The translations under genes were made by a program, and so were the position numbers. From Bettongia penicillata ogilbyi (taxonomy: Eukaryota; Chordata; Mammalia; Diprotodontia; Potoroidae), in the NCBI GenBank assembly GCA_023548195.1, contig JAJHZJ010000695.1, positions 1,003,423 through 1,067,422 on the forward strand: a stretch of 64,000 nucleotides of DNA, written 5' to 3'. Below the pieces are notes generated by a model. The model searched no databases, was not told the origin of the DNA, and was given only the letters and a program-made list of their open reading frames with translations. Positions 50,097 to 62,630 of the stretch are shown piece by piece (positions within the stretch are counted from its first letter, which is position 1; the number at the start of each line of letters is the position of its first letter).

Positions 50097-52041
50097 TATA
50101 AGTGTGGGTTCACAAAGGTAAAAATGAAAATATTCATTTACACATCTATTTACAAGTCAAGCAAAACAAAACCATTCAAATTAGTCAAAAGAAATTATCA
50201 TTACTCACTAATGAAAAATCAACTCTTAGAATCCCATATACTTTCAGCACAGCCCTTTACCAAAGACACCTGGTTTCCTGTGTATTGGTCCTCCCCTTTC
50301 TGTTTGCTCTGATTCTCTTCCTTTCAATCCACACAAGAAGTCATTTGTAGCTTCTTCCTCTCATTGATGCCTTTTGCCATCTTGAATTAGTCTTTTTGTA
50401 TCCTACACTTCACCTCTCTCAGCGGGTGGCACCATGTTGTCTTGTTCTGCCTATAGTCCATACTTTCAGCAGTTCCCGTCAGCTATAAATAGGCAGCTTC
50501 CAATTATAAACTCATTTAGTGATCCTGAATTGTCCTGGTTACATCCCATGCTTCCTGCCATTCACTTTTCTACAATTTTCTCAGCCTCCAACAGAGGTCA
50601 TTCTAGTTCCCAAGACACTTCCCAGTCTTCTCTAGGTTCTCTGAAATGCCAGGATGAAAGACTCTTGGAATTTCTGAAAAGAACTCAGAGGGAATTTAGT
50701 CCAATCTATGCATGGAAAATATTCCCCTGTACAATATACATGACAAGCAGTCATCCAGCATTTTTTCTGAAGACATCCAGGGAAGGTGAATCCATTGCCT
50801 TGAAAGGCTGACCATGACAACTGTTGACTTTCAGATAAATTTGGTGTAAGGAATTTTTTTCATTAGTTTCTTTTCTCATTTTTTTATTTGTCAAGCAGGA
50901 CAGATCTAATGTTTAGCCTGATCTAATAGAAAACTCAAGAGCGAAATGCATGCAGTCTCCAAATTCTTGAAGAGGTAAACCATGAAAGAGGGATTGGGCT
51001 CTTTCTATGCATTCCAAATTGCAAAAGTGGGAGGAAAAGGAACAGCAAAGAAATGCAATTTTTAGAATGATATAAGAAGAGATATCTTAAGTATCAGAGG
51101 TCTTGATTGTATGAAATAGGTTCTCTTTGGACCTGATGTATCTATTTGATATCCTCTCTCATTAGAGGAACTATAGTTCTTTAAACAGACACAAATTAGT
51201 TTGAAGAGATATTTAGAAGGAATTTAAGTCAAGTCTTTATTTCAATAAATGACTTCTGAGATTTCATTCAAATCAGCATTTCTGAATTTCCAGAAAGTTC
51301 AATATACTTATATAATGTATGGATTTCATACAAAAGAATAAAACTATAGGTGGTAATCTGCTAGAATTAAATTATTCCCTCACTCCAGACTAACCCCTGA
51401 CCTGTGCACTGCATATCCTATGAGAAGTATCCAGAAATAGCATGATTACAGGTATCACAGTAAGAAGAAATGATGTCATATTTTTTCGGGGAGATTGGTG
51501 CTAACTATTTGAAGAGAAAGGACAAAAATAGGAGACAGTAACTACTTACAGAGCATTTTGAGGAAGGTGTGATCTTAGGTTCAGGAATCCTGAATTTTAA
51601 ATGTATAGACATGCATGACCTACACTCTTAAGCCCACTTGGTCAAATGAAGAAGAAGACCATCACATTCACAGAAAACATGAATAGGCAAGAAGGCAAGA
51701 CTTTTTTTCTGGGGAATATCTGAGCCTAGTGACAGATGGCTAATATCCTCAGGAATATACTGGGCAGCAGGAGAGATATAGTCCTCCTCTCCAAAATTAA
51801 ATCATTATTATGATTTCCAATAAATTCCAACTTAAAGTTGAGTTATTTACTCTCATGTTTCAGAACTAAGTGTATACGGTAGCTCTGTAATGTGTTATGA
51901 AATCAATTAATCCTAATGAGAAGCTATCAAGCATTTCTTCATGGCTAAATGTCCTGAGTGCTTCTAGTAGCACAATGAGTTTCTATTGGCAGAAAATTAT
52001 TGACCCTACTTGCCTGTTTTGGAGATCCCAAGGAGCACTGA
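50097..52041. other. Module 3 spacer, second part, joined by an internal deletion
   Basis: No gene. Homology resumes at the equivalent of about 28,390 in module 1 ('ataagtgtgggttcacaaag') and continues to the receptor tail. About 2.3 kb present in module 1 is missing. Reading frames at 50,102-50,811 are not conserved between modules. Confidence 0.8.
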
Positions 52042-52290
52042 TTAGACCTTGGATTTGCATAGAGAGAGCATACGAAGAATGCCACGCTGAATCTGCTTGG
52101 TTTTGATGCTATAGATGATAGGGTTCGTTAATGGAGGAAAGAGGAAATGGACATAGCTCATTGTAATGTGAGCCACATGTGGTACATACTTTCCAAAATG
52201 GTGAATGAGAGATAAACCAATCCCTGTAACATAGAAGACCAGAACACAGTAGATGTGGGAGACACAGGTATTAAGGGCTTTGTTCCTCTC
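52042..52290 (-). pseudogene. C-terminal fragment of an OR51M1-like receptor (module 3)
   Basis: The last 82 codons remain, from the [12 protein letters not shown] block before TM6 to the stop. The [19 protein letters not shown] block and TM7 with PPLTNPIIY (Met to Thr) are included. Receptor homology ends sharply at about 52,290 after 'gctttgttcctctcc', where segment C sequence starts. The remaining frame is open and close to the equivalent part of the gene at 60,850 and the pseudogene at 35,603. The loss of TM1-TM5 excludes function. Confidence 0.92.
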
Positions 52291-52800
52291 CAATATGATA
52301 GATATATGAATATCGGAGGTGGAAGTGATTTTCTGTCAAAATAGTATATCAATGTATTTCTTGCACTAAAAACCTTAGCCCACTTTAAGAAATTTCTCAT
52401 TTTTCAGTTCTGTCATCCTCAGTTGACAGAATCTTAGAGTAACAATCTTAGAGTATCTTAGATAACAAATCTTAGAATTTCAGTGTTTGACACACATGCC
52501 ATCCATCCCCCTCAACTCACTGCAACTCAGGAAGTATTCACTAGTTCTCTGTGCAAAAATATAGACTCAAAAAGTTTTAGAGCATGAATAGGTTTATTTA
52601 TAGAGCAAAAGAAGCAAAGAAATTCCTATCAGAGCCCATGGAGAATTACATTATTAACTGTTACTGTGTGGGCGTATAGATGTGTATGCATATTTGTGTG
52701 TGTGCTGTGTATCTATTAGTGAGTCTCAATCAAATTCAGAAGTGCCCCTGGATAGGACTCTGGGAGGAGGTAAGAGTTTAGGATGATGTTCAATGCTCCT
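52291..52800. other. Segment 'C', second copy
   Basis: No gene. Paralogous to 43,776-44,230. It is fused directly to the receptor fragment. From 52,800 to 53,470 I recognise neither a gene nor a repeat. Confidence 0.75.
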
Positions 52801-53469
52801 TCACATTAGTGCCCCTCCAGCAGGTTCTGCTCTTTCTCTGTACAGCTTTGATTTTTTTCTCCTCCAGCCCTCACTTGTTTCCATTCATTCCCAGGTATCC
52901 CTGGTACTTTCTGCACATGGCTGTCTTTTGCCATCCCACAGGCCACATTTCCAGTAACTCTCCCACTTTCAGAAGCTGGGAGCTTTTGAGGGGGGGTGAC
53001 CTTTTGTCATGATACATTTTTCTGCCTTCAGCCCTCACTTGCTGGGGTTCACTTCAGGTGTAGGAAGAGGACTCACATTCCCTTGCATCCCAATGTGCCT
53101 TCCTTTGACTGACTTATTCTTCCTATAGCTCTCATTACTGCACTTTTCCACAGTCTCCAGGAAATGGCAGTTATTCCCCATTTCCAGGATCACTCTAACT
53201 CCTGTCTCATTGCCAGAGTGCATCACCTCTCAAACCCATCACTGCATTTGATGTCTTCTTTTGTACTTTCTGTCTCATAGCTCCAAGTATCACCTACAAA
53301 AAGTCTCCCAAGGAAATAGTGGAACTACTCAACTAAACCCTGTAGATTAATACCTATTCTTTGTCCTGTCCCCTTCTCCACTCAGACATGCAGTGAACCT
53401 CTTGCCCAAGTATATACCTCTAACAGTAATCCTTGTTTCTCAATCTGCTGTGATTTAGTTTGAATCAGA

Positions 53470-53605
53470 TGGGTCAGGTTATTCAAATTACTGGAACTCC
53501 TTGGGGGTTCACAGGGATTGTCTTTTGACTTCTTGTATCTTTAGTGCTTAAGAAAGTATCTGGCACATAGAAGGTGCCCTAAATGCACTTATTGACTGAC
53601 TGTGG
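53470..53605 (+). repeat. L2 LINE 3' end
   Basis: 'aagaaagtatctggcacata' followed by 'gaaggtgccctaaatgcact' and 'tattgactgactg' is the usual forward L2 tail. Confidence 0.6.
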
Positions 53606-53802
53606 ATCTCGGATAGATCCAAAGAAGAGCTTGAATAGATTTGGGGCACCCTGTGTTTTTAGGGGAAAGATGGATGATGGTTTTCCCATGCCTCTACTTA
53701 AAATTTACTGTTGCCTTCGATTATGAATTTTAAAAAATACAGTCTGAGACAAGATACTTATGATTCATCAAATTATTGCAGTTTAAACCCAGGTTTCATG
53801 AT

Positions 53803-54400
53803 GTGTTGCAGGGAAATCATCTCAAAGAATTCAGTCAGACCACCTCTATTCCAAGTATAAGCATTTATTGAGAGTGCACCTCTCATGAAGCAGGCTAAGT
53901 TCCAAGAGGAACCAGCAACTTCAGAGAAAGCAAGATGGATTTTTATAGTACATAGGGTAAAGATGGAATTACATAACAGAAATTTACATAGAATATAGGA
54001 ATATGATTAATATTGAAAAGGCAAGAGGAGTTTGTTAAGGGATTAGGTAATGGAGAAGGGGCCCTATCTATGGTTCCTTCCACTTGGCTAGCTATTATAG
54101 ATAGATAGTTAGGTATTGTGATCATGTCTTGGGCTAGATGGATGACATAATTGTGATAGACTACAAGAACACAGCTGTTTTTGTGAGAATGGATCTGGGG
54201 CTTGGTAGAAGCAGTGGCTTGGTTCCCATGCCTGCTGGTTCTCTGAAAACTATGAGTTTCAGGAACACACCTGTTGTTCTAGAGAGCAGTGAGACATATA
54301 TGAAGAAATTAGGACATTGATGGGGAGGCTACATAGGTACAGTGAGCCTGTAATGAAGTTAGAATACTGGGGTTAGGAACAGTTCTAGTAAGACTACATC
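53803..54400 (-). mobile_element. Probable solo LTR of an endogenous retrovirus, minus
   Basis: Read on the minus strand, the piece has a promoter-like TATAAAA (about 53,948-53,942). An AATAAA polyadenylation signal follows about 75 bases downstream (53,869-53,864). About 60 more bases end in '...ccctgcaaca', a typical LTR end in CA. This spacing fits U3-R-U5. No internal viral genes are seen, so it would be a solo LTR. The upstream (right) boundary is not visible; it is placed before module 4 homology resumes at about 54,425. A target-site duplication could not be identified. Confidence 0.5.
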
Positions 54401-54424
54401 AAAACTGTTAAGAAGATAAGACTT

Positions 54425-57400
54425 ACCTTCAGGCCCAGTTTCTGACACATACAACCTTCATGGCCTTGGGAAAGTCATTTAATCTCCATGTTCTCTATGC
54501 AATTCTCTAAGACTCTCTACACTGCAAAGACGGTGCTGTTGTACAGTAATAGTAAAGATCATTTAGTCTCTCAGGACTTCCTCAAATCAATGAAATCACA
54601 GGTATAGTGCTTATCTATAAAAAACATGATTTACAATCATTGCTTAATAAATGTCAAAATTCAATGCAATCCCAATTAATCACCTACTATGTTCAAAAGA
54701 CAGTGCCATGTGTGGTGCAAACAAAGGTGAAAACCGAGACTTTCCTTGAATTCAAGGGTTTCCAGTCTATAGGTTATTATGACATGCCCACAAATAAATA
54801 CGATAAAAGGACAAGGGATAATGTAATAAGGACAAAAGAATAGACAAGGGATCTTGGAAATTAACCCTGTTGGCACTACCTTAAACAATTGAAAAATGAC
54901 TAAACAACAATCACTGTACTGAACCACACAGACTGAAAATAGCCAGCAGAAATCATGACAAGTACCTAAGAGCCAGACCTTTTAATGAATTGCATGAAAA
55001 TGCTACATAGGAATATGCTGACTCCTTTCTGGAAGCAGATTTAGTTTCCAGCATGAGTCATGTCTCCAGGTAATGAGTCACCTGTTCTTTGACCCATTAT
55101 AATTAACACTTTTCCCCCCAGTGCCTTAGGAAGTACTGGAATTTACTGAGAATACCTGCGCTCTCTATTACCAGCACCCTCAGGGATCTAAAGACCAATC
55201 CTGCTTCCTTGCTCTTCCCATCTGTGTAGGGAAGAGGTCTTTTCAGTGTATTTTCATGCAATACATATATTTCTTGTATCTCCCTAATCTTTCCTCTTGG
55301 AGACCTTGTAGTGCCTCTGTCCATCTGATCCTTCCCTTTCTCATAACATCTGCGCATGTGTTGGTAAGCAAATAAGAGGGGGCTGCTCATCTCCCTTCAT
55401 TCTACTCTACACCTAGCATGCTAGGGCAAGGTTTCTCAGGGGCTTGTATTTGTCACTTTAGACTTGGAGGAAAAGATCAATGTGGAGAAACTGACTGTAG
55501 GGTAGGGAAGATGGGAGGGGGGCTAAATATGAAGAGAATGAAAAGGTGATCTGCTCTCCAGCCCTAATTGTTATCATTCTTTAGGAAATTCATTTAGCTG
55601 AAATGTCTATGAGGACCAGTAATGAAGAGATGAGGTCAGGGATCAGGACAATAACAGTTGGGGTGAGTATCTGGGAAGCACCTTCTAAGCTCAGAGGAGA
55701 GCCCTGAGACGTTGGCCTTATTTCACTCATTTCTGGACCCACTAACTATGTGTCTATGACTCTATCACCTTCTTTCACTGGCTCTGGAAACAAATTCACA
55801 CCCTGTGCCAGGGCATCCACATTTCCTTTATTTTCCTAAATATCCAAGTGTTGGTCTTCCTTGTCTTACTGCCAGTTATAAACCAATATCAATATTGCCA
55901 CTGACCCTTTCATATCTCTAAACTCCACTCATTGTCCAGGGCAGCTGGGATATGTTAAATAAAGCCCTCAATGGTTCCTTAAGGGTGTGGATGTAGATAA
56001 AATTTTATATTTCAAGGATCCAAATGGGCAAAATAATAGAAAGAATGATTTATGGACAATGCCTCTTCTCTGAATCTTTCTCTTATATTCCCCACTATGA
56101 GGTGAAGTGTACACAGATACATCTGATAGCTGTTCTCTCTCTTTCCAGTGGAAAAAATGTCAGAATTCTTTCTCAAACCCAGTGGACAATACAGACCAGT
56201 TATCCTGAAATATTTTGTGAAGATGGCCTATATGATGAAGCCAGAGTGCACAGATTTGTTTCTTCATCTGTAAAATGAGGGTGGTAGACTTGATGGCCTT
56301 TAAATTTCATTTAAATCATTTAAATCAGTTCTAGATTTATGAGTCTGTGGGGAAATGGAATGGGGTAAGGGGAATACTGGAGACAGAGAACAAAATGTCA
56401 ATCTCATAGAACAATTTTATAGAAGAGATGGCCAGCAGAATGACATTTTAAGCAGGACGTGAGTATCATGGTTTCTCCACCACCTTGGTGGTGGCTGTGG
56501 AGATCAAACAGGGGAGAGTGTTGAAAAGATGAGAGGGGTGTCTGACCCATGGGTATATCTCTGGCTAAGACTGTTGGGTATGTCAGAGCATGAGAGACTA
56601 TGTGAAGATCTTTGAATTTGTATCTTAGTAAGCCTATTTTATTTCCTTCTTCTATCTCTTAATGGTTATTTCAAATCTATAGCTGACAAAGACCTTTCCT
56701 ATAAAAAACCCTCATAGTACTTAACCTGTTCCCCTCTCATGCACTCCAGTCATTCCATTTAGTAACGTCAATGTTTGAGTTTCTATCAGTTAAATGTATT
56801 TTTAGAAATTAATATGAGTTTGTCTTCTCTCACTCTCACTTCCCCCAACTGCAAAACAAAATAAACCACCGTAACAAATATGCACAATAAAGCAAAACAA
56901 GTTTTCATAGTATCCACATCAAAATCCATGTTTCTTTTTGCCATGGAGTCCATTGCATCTTCACCAGGACATGAGTAGCTTTCATTGCTGTCAATCATCT
57001 GGAATCATGATTATACCTCCTAAGGTCATCTTTCAATGTTTCTTCAACAGTGGATTGAGAGGGAAGAGGAGGATTTGGCCCTTAATTCTCAAATGTTGGG
57101 TTAGTGGAGAATCTATTATGCCTGGACATCCCAACCCTGAAAGTTTTCAACTATAAATACAGAGACAGATGATAAATCTGTGAAGAATATTCAAGCCATG
57201 TTTAAAAGACTTGTTTTAACCAGAAGTTGGGTGCTAGAAAAATATTCTTTGCCTCAGCATCTTTTTTATATTGAATAGGGGCAGCTATAGGGAGAAGAGA
57301 CACTGTTTTAAAATTCTGAAACATTTAAATGTACACATCTCTTCCCTACCCCACCCCAAATCACATTAGACTTCAAGTTCCTTGAAGTCAGATGCTGAGA

Positions 57401-59383
57401 TCTATTTAACATTATATGATATTCAGGAGGCACTACAGAGCCCAGAACAGAATAGATGTTTTATAAATATTTATTCTCACAATGAAATAATAATGTGAAA
57501 TTGATTTTCAGTGCTATTGCAATGAGGATTGCAAAAATTAATGTGAATTTGCACAACAGCAAAAAAGCATAGTTTCAAGGAAAGGCGGCATGACGGTGGC
57601 GCTGTATTCTACCTTGGCCAGATCTGTTTTGCAGACTGTGTTTAGTTATGAGCACTGCGGTTTAGGAAGAATATTAGGAAGTATGCAGAAGATGGTGAAG
57701 ATCCTTAAGGTGATGTCCTCTAAGAACTGCTTGAAGGAACTGAGAATATAGCTGGAAATTTGGGTGTTAGAGTTGTCTGCAAGTATTTGAAGGACTTTCA
57801 TGAAGTCAGCTTGGCCCGTGAGGAGCAATAAACAGTAACAGACACGATTTGAAGTGACTTTTCACTTCTCTGACATACCACATCCATCCAGGTAATCTTA
57901 GAACAATAGTCATCTACTCGTTTTGTAAGTGTGGGCTCACAAAGATCAAAATATGAATATATTCATTCACAAATCTATTTAGAAGTGAAACAAAACCAAA
58001 CCATTCAAGTTACATTCAAAAGAGATCATCGTTACCACTAATGAAAAACCATCTCTTAGAATCCTTTATAATTTCAGTACCTTGCCAAAGACACCTCGTT
58101 TTCTATATATTGGTCTTCCCCTTCCCGTTTGCTCTGACTCTCTTCCATTCTGTCCATCTAAGAAGTCACTGGTAGCGTCTCCCTCTCATGGACATCTTTT
58201 GCCATCTAGTATTAGTTTATTTGTATTCCATACTTCTCCTCTCTCAGCAGATGGCACCATGTTGCCCTGCGCTGCCTATATTCCATATTTTCAGCAGTTC
58301 CCCTGAGCTGCAAATATGCAGCTTCCAATTATAGGTTCCTTTAGTAATCCTTAATGGTCCTGCTTCCATTCCATGCTTCCTGCCTATATTCCTATAATTT
58401 CCTTGGCCTCCAACAGGAGGCATTCTTTAGGATCTCTGAAATTCCAGGATTGCAGACACAAGAAATTTGACAAAAGAACTCAGAGGGCATTTAGTTCAGT
58501 TTATACAAGGAACCCTCTACAATATACCTGACAGGCAGTCATTCAGCATGTTTTTCTGAAGACCTCCAGTGAAGGAGAATCTATTGCCTTGGAAGACTGA
58601 CAATGGCAACTGTTGACCTTCAGATAACTCTAGATGTGAAGAAGTCTGTTTTTTCACTTGTTTGTTGCTCATTTGTTTATTTTTCAAGCAGGACAAGTCC
58701 AATGTTTAGCCTGAACTAAGAGAAGACTCTAGTGAAATGGTTGCAGTGTCCAAATGCTTGAAGAGGCAAAGTATGAAAGAGGTATTGGCCATTTTCTATT
58801 CTCCCTAAATTGAAAAAGGGAAGGAAAAGGAAAGGCAGAGAAATGTAATTTTTAGAATGACATAAGAGAGATCTTAAGATCAGAGTTTGGGATTGTATGA
58901 AATAGGTTCTCTTGGGACCTGATATAACTATTTGATGATCTCTCCCATTCCGGGAACTATAGGTCATTAAATAGACACAGACCGAGTTGGTGAGAGGTAT
59001 TTAGAGGAGATTTGGGTCAAGAGTTTATTGCAGTAAATGACTTCCCAGGTTTCATTCAATTATGCATTTATGAGATTCTAGAAAGTTCAATATACTCATA
59101 TAGTGTATGCAGGTATATATTTCATGCAGATGAATAAATCTGAAGAGCTGGTAATCTGCTAGAAGCAAATTCTTCCCTCCCTTCAGCCTAATTTCTGACC
59201 TGTTCACTACATATTCTATAAGAAGTATCCAGAAATGGCATGATTTCAAATATCATAGTAAGAGCAAGTGATTTTATATTCTTTGCATGCACATTAGACC
59301 TAATTACTTGAAGGGAAGGGACAGAAAGAGGAGACAACCATTACTGCCAGAGCATTTGGGAGAAAGTGTCATGTCAAGTTCTG

Positions 59384-59451
<68 letters not shown>

Positions 59452-60849
59452 AGAGAGAAAGAGAGTGATGGATACAACTGGAAGGGTCTTCTCATTTCTT
59501 TGACATTTCACACCCACCAAAACAGTCTTAGAACTAAAGAATTAGACAAATCTCTTCTATTCTAGGATAGTCATCAATTCTTATAAGTTTGTGGGCTCAC
59601 AAAGCTCAAAATATGAATATATTCATTCATACATCTATTTACAAGTCAAACAAAATAAAGCCACTAAAATTAGACTCAAAAGAAATTATCATTACCTACT
59701 AATGAAAAACCATCTCTTAGAACCCTACATAGTTTCAGTCACTTACCAGAGACACTTGTTTTCGTATATGTTGGTCCTCCCATTTCTGTTTGCTCTGCAT
59801 CTCTTACTTTCAGTCCAAGAAGTCACTGGTAGCTTCTCCCTGTCATGGATGCCTTTTGCCATCTTGCTTTAGTCTACTTGTATTCCATACGACTCCTCTC
59901 TCAGCAGATGGCCCCATGTTGCCTTGTTCTTTCTATAATCCATACTTTCAGCAGTTCCCCTGAGTTGCTAATATGCATTTGTTTGATCATATGTTTGTTT
60001 TGGTTTGATAGATTGGTTTGATGAGGTATTTGAGGGGATTTAAGGCAAGTATTTATTGTGCTAAATGACTTCTAAGGTGTTCAAATCTGCATTTCTGGAA
60101 TACTAGAAAGTTCAGCATACTCGTATAGTATATGGAGGTATTTCATGCAGATGGATAAAACTGAATGACTGGTAATCTGCTAGAAGTAAATTCTTCCCTC
60201 ACTCCAGCCTAACCCCCAACCTGTTTACTGCATATCCTATGAGAAGTATCCAGAAATAATATGATTTCAGATGACACAGTAAGAACAAATGATATTCTTT
60301 GCAGGAAGAATGGAGCTAACAATTTGAAGGGAAAGGAAAAAATAAGAGTCACTATATTCGGATCATTTTTGGAAAGTTGTGGTCTTATCTTCAGGAATCC
60401 TGAATTTGAAGTGTATAGATGTGCATGGCCTATACTCTTAAGCCCACTTGGTCAAGTGAAGAAGAAAACCATCACATTCACAGAAATCATGAATAGGCAA
60501 GAAGGCAAGACTTTTTACTGGGGAATATCTGAACCTAGTGAAGGATAGCAAATATCCTCTGGAATGTCCTGAGATTCAGGAGAGACACAGTCCTCCCCTG
60601 TAATATTAAATCATTGTTATGATTTTCAGTGAATTTCAACATACAGTTGAGTTATTTGACCTCACATTTCAAAACTAAGTGTAGACGGTAGCTCTGTAAT
60701 ATGTTATGAAAGCAATGAATCCTAAGAGAAACTACCAAGCATTTCTTCATGGCTAAATATCCTGAGTGCTTCTAAGAGCATAATGAACTCCTATTGGCAG
60801 AAAATTATTGACCCTACTGGCCTGTGTGGGAGAGCCCAAGGAGCACTGA
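54425..60849. other. Module 4 spacer with an internal tandem duplication
   Basis: No gene. The first part (54,425-56,640) matches 24,770-26,950, and the second part matches the 'B' block of the other modules. Unlike those, B is partly duplicated: 57,840-59,385 and 59,455-60,400 both align with the same piece (about 28,260-29,850 of module 1). The second copy lacks about 650 bases near 59,975. A (TA)n run separates the copies. Confidence 0.75.
59387..59448. repeat. (TA)n microsatellite
   Basis: About 31 perfect ta units followed by 'gggagagagaaagagag'. It lies exactly where the two halves of the module 4 internal duplication meet. Confidence 0.97.
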
Positions 60850-61788
60850 TTAGACCTTGGATTTGCACAGAGAGAGCTTACAAAGAATGCCACTCTGAAT
60901 CTGCTTGGTTTTGATGCTATAGATGATAGGGTTCATTAATGGAGGAAAGAGAAAATGGACATAGCTCATTGCAATGTGAACCACATGTGGCACATACTTT
61001 CCAAAACGGTGGATGAGAGACAAGCCAATCATTGTGACACAGAAGATCAGAACACAGTAGATGTGGGAGATGCAGGTGTTAAGGGCTTTGGTCCTCTCCT
61101 TTCCTGAGGCAATGCCCATGACTGTCTTTAGGATTAGGATATAAGAAAAAAGGATGATCAAGGAATCTAGGAATACAGTAAATGAAACCAGAACTACTGG
61201 GTAGATGTGATTGAAGGTGATGTCTGCACAGGCCAGTTTGATGACATCCTGGTGGAGGCAGAAGGCATGGGAGAGAACATGGGAACGGCAGTAGTGGAAC
61301 CAATGGAGGGGAACTATTGGGGGAATTATAGTCAAACAGCCTCTTAGTAGTGCCCCCATCCCCATTTTTACCACTTTGGTGTTGGTGAGGATAGATGAGT
61401 ATCTCAGGGGATTTCTAATGGCAATGAATCGATCATAAGCCATGGCAAGCAAGACACCTGATTCCACTATAGCAAGCGAATGAATAAAGTAGGCTTGAGA
61501 GAAGCAGAACCCATGGCCAATCTCCCTGTGATCTAGCCACAGGACCCCCAGTACAGTGGGCATTGTGGTCATAGTCACTCCCAGGTCAGTGGCTGCCAGC
61601 ATGCCTAGGAAATAGTACATGGGCTCGTGGAGACTGTGATCATCCCAGATGAGGAAGAGGAGGATGCCATTGCCCAGAATCACAAAGGTGTACACAGCAA
61701 AGAAAGGGATGGAAATCCAGTGATGAGCTTCCTCCAAGCCTGGAAAGCCAGTCAGAAGGAAAGGGGCAGAGCTGATATTGAGCCACAT
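60850..61788 (-). CDS. OR51M1: Intact class I olfactory receptor, OR51M1-like
   Basis: An uninterrupted frame of 312 residues from the ATG at 61,788. The frame opens further upstream to an ATG at 61,890. The 61,788 start is preferred because it gives the standard short N-terminus with glycosylation site N4-I-S before the TGFPGL motif, and it aligns with the start sites of the pseudogenes. Marks are GNG in TM1 (39-41), PMYYFL (56-61), C95, MAYDRFIAI (116-124), and loop cysteines 167, 177 and 187. SY in TM5 (215-216), KALNTCISH (234-242) and PPLMNPIIY in TM7 (282-290) follow. The product is a G-protein-coupled odorant receptor of olfactory cilia. Family assignment rests on resemblance to human OR51M1 in the TM4-TM7 region. 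It is the only intact member of the array. Residue 125, usually Cys in the AIC motif after DRY, is Arg. Confidence 0.93.
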   Translation of the reverse strand: MWLNISSAPFLLTGFPGLEEAHHWISIPFFAVYTFVILGNGILLFLIWDDHSLHEPMYYFLGMLAATDLGVTMTTMPTVLGVLWLDHREIGHGFCFSQAYFIHSLAIVESGVLLAMAYDRFIAIRNPLRYSSILTNTKVVKMGMGALLRGCLTIIPPIVPLHWFHYCRSHVLSHAFCLHQDVIKLACADITFNHIYPVVLVSFTVFLDSLIILFSYILILKTVMGIASGKERTKALNTCISHIYCVLIFCVTMIGLSLIHRFGKYVPHVVHIAMSYVHFLFPPLMNPIIYSIKTKQIQSGILCKLSLCKSKV

Positions 61789-62591
61789 TGTGGGAATCCT
61801 GCAGATCAAGAAGAGGACTCCCTTATTGCAGTGGCCACAGCTATACAGGGCTTTTTTTTTAACCTGTTTTTTATTCCACCAATTTATCATGTCAGCAACA
61901 CAGTTGGTCCTGTTTTATTTTGGATTGAAGGAAAATAACCATATTAGTATAGAAATTAAGGATAAACAAATTGTGCCCTATTATACACACCCTATCATTA
62001 AGGTACTGACAATATTTTTGTTTCTTATTTATCCCGTTCATTTACTACACACTTCTATTCCAAAGGTAAACAATCACAACTCAAAGACATTGTAGTTGGG
62101 TATATAATCAATGATGCAACAGCAGTCAGGGTTCCTTTTATCAGACTGCCCTTGCAAAGCCTGTCTCATAATCACAGTGATTGTAGCTGAAGTAAACATG
62201 GCAAGTCAATGTCTAGAATTCAATTTATATACATTACGTCCTTTGTTAATTATAACTCGGACTTGTATATTAAAATTTATATTCCTTTATACAAAGGGCT
62301 CTTCAGTGTTATTGTTACTTATGAATTTAGCATTATCACTGTAGGGAACCAGCGACACAAAGTCATTAACTGCTCATCTTCTTATAGTGGAAAAATGATG
62401 TCAATTACATTTTTATGTTACTTAAATTGACCTTGGATGGATGATTGGCCTTAATTTGAGCCCTTAATAAATTGTTGGATTTTTTTCTCATTCTTTGTAG
62501 ATTAATCTCTGTAATAGTTCACCAAATTCAGGGTTCTCTTCTTTCTCAACCTCTGGGTCTTTGAGAGAACCTGCATGAGGCTGAGTGGTCG

Positions 62592-62595
<4 letters not shown>

Positions 62596-62629
<34 letters not shown>
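62596..62629. repeat. (GA)n microsatellite
   Basis: About 17 ga units. The equivalent site in module 2 (37,190-37,200) has only about five, so this array expanded, or the other shrank, after duplication. Confidence 0.95.

Positions 62630-62630
<1 letters not shown>

Noticed and set aside
59287..59565. Frames containing Ile-Tyr repeats.
   Set aside because: They are translations of the (TA)n microsatellite.
61788..61890. The more upstream ATG of the OR51M1-like gene, giving 34 extra residues.
   Set aside because: The extension is lysine- and cysteine-rich and unlike class I receptor N-termini, and the pseudogene start sites align with 61,788.
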